Assembly (NCBI GenBank): GCA_027604505.1
Contig: JADIIX010000084.1
Span: 919 to 64,918 of the forward strand
Source of the DNA: Gonapodya sp. JEL0774
Taxonomy: Eukaryota > Monoblepharomycota > Monoblepharidomycetes > Monoblepharidales > Gonapodyaceae
Direction of reading: 5' to 3'
Length of the DNA stretch: 64,000 bases
Part shown: piece after piece, positions 55,353-64,000 of the stretch
Layout of the letters: every line of letters starts with the position of its first letter
Numbering within the stretch: the stretch's first letter is position 1
Translations under genes and position numbers: made by a program
Notes under the pieces: generated by a model
Databases searched by the model: none
Seen by the model: only the letters and a program-made list of their open reading frames with translations
Told to the model about the DNA's origin: nothing

Positions 55353-58241
55353 ATGGCTGACAGCAATGGGAAAAAATTTGTGAATCACGCCTCGACGGTA
55401 AGTAATCCTCACTTGTGACCGTCAAAGAGCAGGCGAAGTGCCTTCATTGTATTCGGCATTCAACCGACATTGTTGCGCACCACCGCTGTCTCCCCAAGGT
55501 CGTCCTTGATTCACTGAAGGGTATGTGCATGCTAAACCCGGGATTGGCTCTTCTTGAAGACCACAAAGGTGGGGACGAAGGATGTCAAAATTTAATGTCG
55601 ACATCACTTCTATTGACAATTGCTTGTCATGTACTTCCACTTTCGTTTTGCATGGTGAACCGGTTACACGCACTGCTGACATGTTATACGCTTCTGCGAT
55701 GAATCGCCCCTACAAGTTATCTACCGTGCGTCGCTATCCAACCTGAGCGTCAGGAACTCTCAGGTCCAACTTATTTCTGGCGGAGGAAGTGGTCATGAAC
55801 CCGCTCACGCTGGCTACGTCGGTGACGGGATGCTCTCTGCTGCCGTGTGTGGTGACGTGTTTGCGAGCCCGAGCTCTGTTGCTGTCCTGGCGGCCATCAA
55901 TAAATGCGCTGGAGACAAAGGTGTGCTGCTTCTCGTGAAGAACTACACAGGTGAGTTGGTGAGGTTTGAATGCTTTTGAGAGCATGAAGCGACTCGCTGA
56001 GGAGCACATCTGAAACCAACATTGCCGCTGCAACGGCGCATCAAGGAAACGTTGAGACAGGGGTTTGGTTGCCTCTGTTTGCCATACTCTCCTGCAGAAT
56101 CATCACAATTGACCTTAAATCTTCTTCGTAAATCAGGTGATCGCCTCCAATTCTCGATGGCGCTCTCCCAAGCTCGAGCTCAAGGCATCCAAGTCGACAT
56201 GGTTGTAATCGGCGACGACGCCGCCATTTCTGCCAAAGGAAAGGAATTCGCAGGGAGAAGAGGGCTAGCGGGAACAGTCCTAGTGCACAAGATTGTGGGG
56301 TCTTGGGCAAGGAAGGGGTGAGTGCAACTGACTCGTCAAAACCACCTGTAAGAGTGAATTGGAGCGAGCTCAGATGGCGTTGGAGCTTCTCGCCTCTGTG
56401 CTTTGAAAATCCATTCTTCCGATTCGCTCGGTGTTCGGATGAGAGCTCATCCCCTCTCACTTACCCGGCATACCTACAGCCTACCCCTTTCAATTCTCGC
56501 CCGTTTAGCCTCCCACCTCGCCAATCACCTCCTTACCCTCTCCGCTTCCCTTTCTTCAATCTCACTTCCCGGGTCTCCACCTACCTTTTCTATTCCACCC
56601 ACATCATATGAGCTCGGACTTGGTATCCATGGGGAGCCTGGTGCGCTCACCTTGCCTATGGAGGGGTGTAAGGAGATCGTGAAACGGATCGTGGAAGGAC
56701 TTGTCGGCGTGGAGAGTACGGGAATGGAGTACTGTGAAGTGAAGGAGGGTGATGACTGCGTGGTGGTGGTAAATAATTTGGGTGGAGTAAGTGGGTTGGA
56801 GATGGGAGTGGTGGTGAAAGAAGTGGTTGAGGCGTTGAGTGAGTTTCTCGTGGAGCGCGCGAAATAATGCCTCGCGCCTGTCTATGATCATCACAACTCC
56901 ACCTTGTTAGCCGCTTTCAAGATTTCCCCAACTCGTCTCCTCTCCGCTCCTTTGATGACTTCGCTTGACATGCGCGGCATCTCCGTCACTCTTCTGCGCC
57001 TACCCCGCGCTGACGAAAAGCCTCCCCTTGAAGTTATGGAAACAGGATTTGAATATTCTAAAGAATCTGTTCTCTCCAGCTTGGAGGAGTCGGTTGGGGC
57101 GACGGGGTGGCCGGGCGGGGTCAGCAGCACATTGCGAGAAGTCCCAGCGAGCGGCCAGGCAATGGAAAGGGCGGAGGTGAAAGAATGGAGTAGCGGGGGA
57201 AGTGACGATAAAGGGAAAAAGTTGGCCGATGCCGCATTGGATGATAAGTCAAAGTATCAGAGTGGTGAGTGTGTGACTGTTCCAATTTTAATTGTCTTAC
57301 TTTCTGCCACGACCGCAAAATAACCCCCGTCTCAATCACGAACGGATATTCTTCCAAGCGGACAAATTGCGTACTTTATTGCTCACTGCCTGTCACGCCC
57401 TCATCAAGTTCTCTACAGAGTTAAACACCCTCGACGCCCAATCCGGCGACGGGGACACTGGAACCACACTTTCGGCAGGAGCGCAGGCTCTCATAGCTGC
57501 AGATGAAGTGGGCGGACTGGACTATGGGGATCCCGCCGTATGTTTTGGAGAGATTCAGAGAGTGCTTGCAAGTTCGATGGGAGGAACAATGGGGGCCTTG
57601 ATTGGAGTGTGGGTTGGAGCCGTGGGAGAGTTTCTAAGACAAGGAAAAGACAGGGTTCGCGAAGAGAATGAAGGTGTGTGGGATAATTTGACGGGGAAGG
57701 CATGGGGGGAGGCAGTTCAGGTAAGTAATTGCAAGCAATCTATTGTGATTGCGCCTTATTCGTTTCTCCTATCGGATTTATGTTCCAGATCGCCACAAAA
57801 AATCTTACTGCCGTTTCTGGCGCAAAATATGGAGGTAGAACTCTCCTTGATGCCCTTTCCCCTTTTGCGTCCACCCTTGTGTTCTCGGGAGACGTGGATG
57901 TGGCAGCTAGATCGGCAAAGATGGGTGCAAAAATGACAGCAGACATTGAGCAGGCGACACACGGGAGGTCCAGTTATGTGGGCAAGAGTTTGAAAGGGCA
58001 CATGGACCCTGGAGCGGTGAGTAACAGACGTTTATAAATTAAAATAGTTCTGTTCTGCCTCATGCTTTCTCACTAGGTTGCGGTATGGCGGATCACCGAA
58101 GCTATAGCGGAGCAAACAGAGAAATGGTATAATGAAGAAAAACTGAGGAAGCAACAGCAGATGATGGGAGCTGGGAGTATGAGTGGGATGCAGCAATTCA
58201 TGGGACAAGGGGCAAAGGAGAAGAAGATCGTTTTCGGATAG
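55353..58241 (+). CDS. DAK: Dihydroxyacetone kinase (ATP-dependent, DhaK-DhaL fusion)
   Basis: Phosphorylates dihydroxyacetone (and glyceraldehyde) with ATP, detoxifying dihydroxyacetone and feeding glycerol into glycolysis. Exon 1 is [15 protein letters not shown]. The DhaK domain continues [20 protein letters not shown], then the substrate site [20 protein letters not shown] with [12 protein letters not shown] (the His that binds the substrate covalently is in GHEPAHAG), [52 protein letters not shown] and [19 protein letters not shown]. The DhaL domain has [20 protein letters not shown] (the ATP/Mg Asp cluster), [15 protein letters not shown] and [10 protein letters not shown]. The C-terminus is extended and Gln/Met/Lys-rich, ending KEKKIVFG. 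About nine exons; those near 55930-56150 and 56320-56400 are approximate. Confidence 0.92.
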
Positions 58242-58758
58242 TCTTGCAGGGAGGAGCAGGTACACTAACTAACTTGTTACGTGTCCACGCGTTCTCCTCA
58301 AAAGATCTCTTGCGCGATCTGAATCCCACATTATTCTTGCTGTCACCAACGCTACCCACTCACTTTGCTTTGTACTAGTGTAGCCGTCCATAATTGGCTG
58401 AGCCGGGCAAGATCACCATGCGTCCGTATGATTGTCTCTTATTTGGATCTTCATCTTTACAAAAAGACATCACCTTCTGACGAAGCATGTAACAATTGGA
58501 GAATTGATGACCGCTTTTGCTGTTTGTATCTTATTTTCATTGGTGTTCAATCCGCAAAATACCATCGAAGTCCCAATATAGCGAGAAGAAAATAAAATTG
58601 TTGCATATAGTTACATCAAGATGCCTTACATTACAATTCCAGTCCGTTTGGTGATGGTGTTGTCTCAGTGACAGTCAATGCTCCGATTGTTACCATTAAT
58701 CTGCGAATTACTTTATTTGCAAACTCCCAACCTCAAAAAACCAACCGATTCAAGCTCA
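58242..58758. other. Convergent intergenic region
   Basis: 517 bp between the ends of DAK and the BTB gene. No gene recognised; presumably 3' UTRs with AT-rich poly(A) signals (AATAAAATTG at 58591). Confidence 0.45.
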
Positions 58759-60769
58759 TCAGAACAATCCAAAACGTTTTTTCGATGCACGCTCAGTATC
58801 CAAATCAGATCTCTCTTTCCTTGCGTGTGGGGAAGAATGGCGGTTCCTGAGTCGACCGTCTCTCCCAAGCCCGCTCTCCACTCTGGACAGCAACGGTCGA
58901 ATGACACCAGAACTTGTACGATCCACAGTACCGCTTTGTTCTGATGTCACGGAAGCAGTATCTCGTTTGTCGTTGGGTACGTTCGACGCCAAAATGGAAG
59001 CGGAAGGAGCCCGCGCTGCAGAGGCACCATCACCGTGGCCTACTCCCAGGGATGTTCCCGTCTCCCCACGCGCACGAAGAGCGCCGCCTCGAGAGGGCAC
59101 TGGAGATCCTTGAATGATGGGTTCGGTAAGACCAGACGTGGAAGTGAGAACCAAACTGCTCTGCCCGTTGATCAGTTTATCAAGGCCAGTCATGTACTTC
59201 AGATCGTGCGAGAATATGGCAGATGTTGGTCGTTGAATAGGTGTACTTGGGGTCACCTCCCGAGTTGCATATGTCAGAGGTCGAGGCCGTACATCGTGAG
59301 ACACGATGGACATGTTCTCAAGGGAGGTCATTCGTGTAGGGCGGCGGAGCCTACAAATTTACCCCAAGAGTTTTCACAGTGTCCAAGCAATAGCAAATGA
59401 TTGGGATACAAATGCTTACTTCGTAAACAAAGTGTCGACGATGAACAAATCAGGTGCAACCCCTTCTCTGTTCACCGTCTCGAGTTCGTCGACCTCAAGC
59501 TGATGGAACGGCACGCTACCCCAGAGTGCTTGAGCAAGTTTTGGCGGCAACTTTGGATTGCTAGCAACGTGGTTCCGAACTAGCAGATACTGCGTAAAGC
59601 CGCTCAGTGGAGATTTCGGAGAGGATGCTGTATGCCTCAAGAGTCCAAGAAGGAAGTCACTGGAGACATCTTTGAGGGTTGTGGGGTCAGTAGCTGCATG
59701 CAAAGAGGCTCCGTCGAAGATGCGTCCGTACGGGAGCTGGGTTGATAAAGTTGGGGAAGTCATAGCAGCCTGCATCTCGGAAACAGTAGTGAAATCGAAT
59801 GGTACTTGGTTCCACAATTCAGTCAGTACGTCCGGAGAGATGTGGTCCTTATACTGCGCTTTTGCCTTCAGGAAACGGCAAACACATCCGAACGCGCGGG
59901 TGGGCTCCACAGTCTCAAGAGCAAAGGAGAACGCATTTGCCGTAGCCTTCCCGAGAACTTGGTCCGTCGCTGCCGGTCCTACCAGTAGATCCAATAGCCG
60001 CGATACAGCGCGTTCTGCTACTTGAGATACTTCCCATTCCCGCGCTTCCAACGCTATCCGATGCAGTTCGTTTGGATCCGGACTCGTTCCTTCCAGAGTC
60101 TGCTCGAACGTTCGTTGAGCCTCAGTCGCTATTTCGGGAATTTCGAAAGACTGTGCTATGCGAATAATTCCTAAAATCTGCTCAGGAGGGATTGTCCGTC
60201 ATGAGGTTGCCGCCGTTGGTAAGAAGGGAACCGTACCTCGGGCCAATTTCGTTCTCTCGGGACTATCGGACCTTCAGACATTGAGTATAGGTGCAGCAGT
60301 ACTTCCCCAACGACTTGTAAAAGAGCTGCGTGTGCTGGTAGTGTCGGCAGCTCAAACACTCCTAGGTTCGTGACAGCGTGGATTTCGGGGTTTGTTTGGC
60401 TCGCGAAGATAGTTTCAAAGAAAGGAGATCGAAAAGATAATAATACACGGTGGATTGGGATGGCTGTCATCTGTGAGAGTGTGAGGGTTCACGAGGCGGG
60501 TGATTGTTCGGCTTATCCACACATTCCATGCGAGTGAGAGATGCCCCCTGCTCTGCTGGGATTTCCCCCACCTTTCCGTCCGTAGATTTGAGTTTCAGCA
60601 TTGCATCCGCGTACTTGCCAGCCCTTAGATAAGAGCAGAATCCACCCTTTGCAGGTGGAGCTTTCGCCGCTACCCACGGTTTCGATTGTGAGTGAAGAGA
60701 GATCCCATCTGAAGCGTTCCATTTGGTCTCAACCGAAGATGCGCTATCGCCAGCGTCAATAGCGAGCAT
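58759..60769 (-). CDS. BTB/POZ-domain protein
   Basis: BTB domains mediate dimerisation and often recruit substrates to Cullin-3 ubiquitin ligases. From ATG 60769, exon 1 reads a polar leader then GGFCSYLRAGKYADAMLKLK STDGK. After a GTGGGG intron the BTB signature follows: IPIHRVLLSFRSPFFETIFA, then LPAHAALLQVVGEVLLHLYS. The downstream exon (60051-59416) is helical, with REWEVSQVAERAVSRLLDLL, and could be a BACK-like region. No kelch repeats, MATH domain or zinc finger is visible. The last exon (59331-58759) is Ser/Arg-rich and disordered, ending SKKRFGLF. Partner and substrate unknown. Confidence 0.75.
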
Positions 60770-61081
60770 GCCAAATGGTTAATTCGTGGAAGTATGTTTT
60801 TATTATGGAAGGCACTTGAAAGCTAGAGAGGAACCGCCCGACTCCTGACCACGGGGAAACCGTTATGAACTAATAAAGTAAGCTGCTATATACGAATAGA
60901 AAAGAATGAGCACAAATCAATATCAAGATTCATAGACTGCATATGACACGGCAAAGAACAGCGCTTCTCTGAACAAATAGCCCATTCACGAAGGGGGGAC
61001 ATCAGGTACGATTTCAACAACTAATTAGTCCAAATCGGGAAGGTCGCAGGGTTCAAGTGGCAATCCGTTCATTGATTCAAA
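60770..61081. promoter_or_regulatory. Divergent intergenic region, BTB/ankyrin genes
   Basis: 312 bp between two head-to-head genes. AT-rich; no specific motif identified. Confidence 0.4.
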
Positions 61082-63088
61082 ATGGCGGCGACCGTCGAAG
61101 GCAGCTTGTCTTTTTCATCGAGGAACGGAGCGAGTATGGCCTCTCGAAGCTTGCCTTCGTCTGAGTCGCTTCCCAATATCCGCACCGAAACTGTATCCTC
61201 ACCGCGGCCCCGCCCGAAAACGAGCATCTTTGATCGGCGGGCCTCTGGACTTGGCGGGACAGCATCCAGCACGACGAAACCTCGGCCTAAATCCATGATG
61301 ATGTTGGTGTCTTCGCCTCTGGCTGCCTACCCGCCGATTCCCGCAGCCACTCAAATTCCAAACTGTTCGCCAAGCACTGCAACAGAAACACTGGTGCGCG
61401 CATGCGAGGATGGGGATATCTCACTTCTTGAGGAGGCTTTGTGTCGTGGAGCGAATCCTAATGCGAGAAAACTGGTTCAGCTCTGCGCTCATGTACCTGA
61501 GCGCATAAAATCGGGATTGTTCTTTAAGAAGCACGAGACAGTCTGTGAATCAAAAATTGACTCTCAGCCCGCAGAGAGCGCTCTTGCACTGGCGATTCGT
61601 GGGGGACGGGTGGACATTGTGGCCTTGCTCTTGGATGTTGGTGAGAACATTGGTTTTCGCGAGTGAAATCTTGCCAGCAAAATCCAACACAAACACATCA
61701 CTAACCCGAGCGTTTTGTACTCCTGACGCTTTCTTCACACTGAAACATCACTAGGTGCAGATGCTGGATTGCCCATTTCTTGGCAGGTGCCTAATTGCAC
61801 TGCCAACTGGAGCAAACAGTTTTGGGAGACCCAACGCTGGTCTCCTAAGGAAACTTACGGATTTCCGTCCGCTCTTTCGTTCGCTCTCGCGCGAGGAAAT
61901 CACGCATTTAATCTCCCCGGTGGCAAGATCACAGTGACCAACCCGTCCAAACCAGAACATTCCCGCCGGCGATACATTTTGGAACCCAGCATCTCAATAG
62001 TGAAATTGATCCTCGATCGCGTCGCAGGGAACCCAGAAGCTGCGGCTGAAGCCACACGTGCACTTAATGAACGTGAACTGAGGGAGCTTGCGCCCGTCAT
62101 CGGGTGGGCCTCGAGAGAGATTTCAGAATTCCGGCGAATGCAAAGGGAGAGACAACAGGAGGCTGCTGCGTTGGAGGCCCTTTTGGACACTCAGGCAGCT
62201 CGTGTGGGAGAGTTGCAGTCCAAGGTTGCTGAACTGGAGCGAGCGCTGAAGGTCAAAGATCACGCTCTGGCCGTACAAGAAGCTTACGCCATGCGAGAAG
62301 GAGGACGTGTGACGGTCGTACCACCAATCCGTGTTGCTGAGCAGTCGGAGAACGGCGGAGAGATTTGTAAGTTGGAGGCCCAGCCCCCGTCGAGATATCG
62401 ACACTCTAAGCAACAAGAAGGCTGATAATCCTTTTTCTCTTAATATTTCTGGTCTGGTCTGGTCAGCAATTGGGTTTGATGTAAGCAACATGGATACACT
62501 CGAACGGTAGGTTGACCTGCGCGGAAACAAACTCCTCCAGCCCCACATATCAAACGATGTGCTACCCACAGGAACATCTACCTAGCCAGAAATCAGCAGT
62601 ACCAAACACCTGCCTCACCCACCAGTTCACAGAGCCAAGATGACGAGACGCTCCGCAGATCGACGTTCTCGTCTCGTCGAAACTCGGTCATACAACTCGC
62701 CCGTCCAGCATCGGTCGTGCTTCTTCCAAACGGAAAGGTCATGGAATGGGGGAGCACACCGGCCATAGTCCTCGAGGAAGCGTCCGACGCGGGAGGGTCG
62801 GGGGAAGGGGAACATGAATCAGACGAAGACCAAACGTTCGGAGACGACGCAGAATGGGAAAATACCCCGGAGAGTGGTGGTGCACAAAAGTACGAGCTTG
62901 TCGCTGAGGATGGACCGGATGAGGATGGGAAAGGTACCAGAGGGCGCGCAGTGCGGGCTCCGGTCGCAGGTTCGCGACCTACACCGAAACTAGTGAAGCA
63001 GCCAGCATTTCATCGGCAGTCTCTTATGCAGGAAATTGCGGAGATGACAGCGGCAATGAAATGGTTTGGGACATTCGAAAGAGCGTAG
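61082..63088 (+). CDS. Ankyrin-repeat and coiled-coil protein
   Basis: From ATG 61082: a disordered Ser/Pro leader, then ankyrin-type helices ETLVRACEDGDISLLEEALC RGANPNAR, a spacer, ALALAIRGGRVDIVALLLDV GAD and ALSFALARGNHAF. A coiled coil of about 100 residues follows, including EISEFRRMQRERQQEAAALE, LQSKVAELERALKVKDHALA and VQEAYAMREGG. The C-terminal part is acidic, with EGEHESDEDQTFGDDAEW, and ends MKWFGTFERA. Exons 61082-61638, about 61754-62366 and two or three small ones after 62465. The ankyrin count is low (two or three), so it looks like a scaffold rather than an enzyme. I do not recognise a specific orthologue. Confidence 0.7.
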
Positions 63089-63363
63089 TTTCGCTCGTAA
63101 TGAGTCTCCGGGATCAATCTCTTATAATTCAGAAATTTCCATTTTCAAACACCGATCTCCATCATATCCAGCACTATTGTCCTATCGAAATCGTTGATCA
63201 AAATTGTATGTAGTTGCTCCAATGTAATGCTTCGTCACTCCGATTCCCACGTTGCAGACAAACCATTATTGTCTCCACTGATTGCATTAGAAGCGACCAT
63301 TCCAATGAATGTATTGCTCACAAACCAGCTCAGTCATGAATATCCGTTCGTTCGACAAAGTAA

Positions 63364-64000
63364 CTAGATGCCAACCTCGGATTGCGAAGCGCCTCCAATG
63401 GTTCTCATGGATCTCGGCTCGTGCGTCGGGCTGTCGTCTGTCAACTGTTCTTTTTCACCCAAGGGTTTCATCGGTCCGCTAGATGGGCGTACACCCGACG
63501 CGCTCGTCTTGATTTGCTGTGAGGACTTTACAGACTTATCTGACACGGCTTTGAAAGATTTATTGGACTTTGCCGAGGTGGGGATCGTGTGAACTGCGGA
63601 GCTCGGTCGTTCAACTTGAGCGACAAAGACATCGGCAGTTGGGATCAAATCCGTTTCATTCGAGGTTATACCTCCATCTGGACCCCGAGAATGGATCGAG
63701 GTTACCGGAGGGATTGATTCGTTGTCGAGTGGTGCTCCGCCCATGTGAGGCCCTTCGTGAGTGGTGGCATCACCACCGACTGGGCTGATCTCTTCAGATT
63801 TGACGTTCCCTCCGGAGCTTTCATTATCCACCTGTACGCCAGGTTCAGCGAGCCCTTGGTTTACACCGTTCGCACGTTGAGTTTTCGCCTGAGCACTGGT
63901 CACCCGACTACTGCCTTTGGCCGTGGCCGGGCCACTCGACGACGATCTCTTTGAAACGAGTTCCTGTTTCCGCTCACTTGCCGACGACGGTTTGGTCGAC
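63364..64000 (-). CDS. C-terminal part of a disordered protein, cut by the window edge
   Basis: Minus-strand frame open from the right edge to a stop at 63364. The sequence is low-complexity: Ser/Lys-rich near the edge (SKRSSSSGPATAKGSSR), then Gly/Glu/Pro-rich, and later AKSNKSFKAVSDKSVKSSQQ. It ends SEVGI. No domain is visible in this part, so the family cannot be named. The start lies beyond the window. Confidence 0.55.
   Translation of the reverse strand, partial: STKPSSASERKQELVSKRSSSSGPATAKGSSRVTSAQAKTQRANGVNQGLAEPGVQVDNESSGGNVKSEEISPVGGDATTHEGPHMGGAPLDNESIPPVTSIHSRGPDGGITSNETDLIPTADVFVAQVERPSSAVHTIPTSAKSNKSFKAVSDKSVKSSQQIKTSASGVRPSSGPMKPLGEKEQLTDDSPTHEPRSMRTIGGASQSEVGI

Overview
The window is nuclear DNA of a flagellated, early-diverging fungus. 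A chytrid-like zoospore former fits best, but this is inferred from gene content alone. Genes are compact and intron-rich, with GT-AG introns, mostly GTGAGT/GTAAGT donors and mostly about 50-130 bp. Three genes point to a cilium or basal body: a radial-spoke head protein (RSPH4/6), the centriolar/spindle WD40 protein WRAP73 and a tubby-domain protein. Alongside are ordinary fungal genes: eS25, NOP16, HAT1, PEX16, histidinol dehydrogenase, mitochondrial uL15, dihydroxyacetone kinase and ABCG transporters. Nothing suggests a bacterial, viral or organellar origin.

Layout. Positions 1-330 are 5.7 perfect copies of a 58-bp satellite, followed by a GC-rich, low-complexity, gene-poor stretch to 1236; this may be subtelomeric or a contig edge. 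Positions 1237-6512 hold eS25 and WRAP73, both on the minus strand, whose introns and flanks are full of simple sequence: a polypurine tract, CATATG-containing repeats, poly-C runs and degenerate telomere-like TTGGGT/TTAGG repeats. Positions 7049-21037 carry PEX16 (+), a GT10 fucosyltransferase (-), a small EF-hand-like protein (-), an APC-superfamily permease (-), mitochondrial uL15 (-) and a single-function histidinol dehydrogenase (+). Positions 21267-24147 (-) encode an apparent fusion of a Sld2/Drc1 replication-initiation domain to a tubby domain. Positions 24772-32609 are two divergent ABCG half-transporters sharing a 1.1-kb intergenic region.

Positions 33092-47001 carry a secreted agmatinase-like ureohydrolase (+), then minus-strand HAT1, a two-cupin protein, a C2H2 zinc-finger regulator, a kynurenine-type aminotransferase and a single-pass membrane protein. 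Positions 47394-58241 (+) carry NOP16, RSPH4/6, a cysteine-rich single-pass protein with a cytoplasmic SH3 domain, and dihydroxyacetone kinase. Positions 58759-64000 hold a BTB protein (-), an ankyrin/coiled-coil protein (+) and the C-terminal part of a disordered protein running off the right edge (-).

There are no operons. Likely functional links are the possible ABCG heterodimer, the zoospore/cilium set, and shared divergent promoters (WRAP73/PEX16, uL15m/HDH, the ABCG pair, membrane protein/NOP16, BTB/ankyrin). The most unusual items are the Sld2-tubby fusion, the SH3-bearing receptor-like protein, the ABCG pair with very large extracellular loops, the stand-alone histidinol dehydrogenase and the telomere-like repeats inside a WRAP73 intron. 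Exon boundaries were read by eye from splice signals and reading frame, so spans are firmer than individual junctions.
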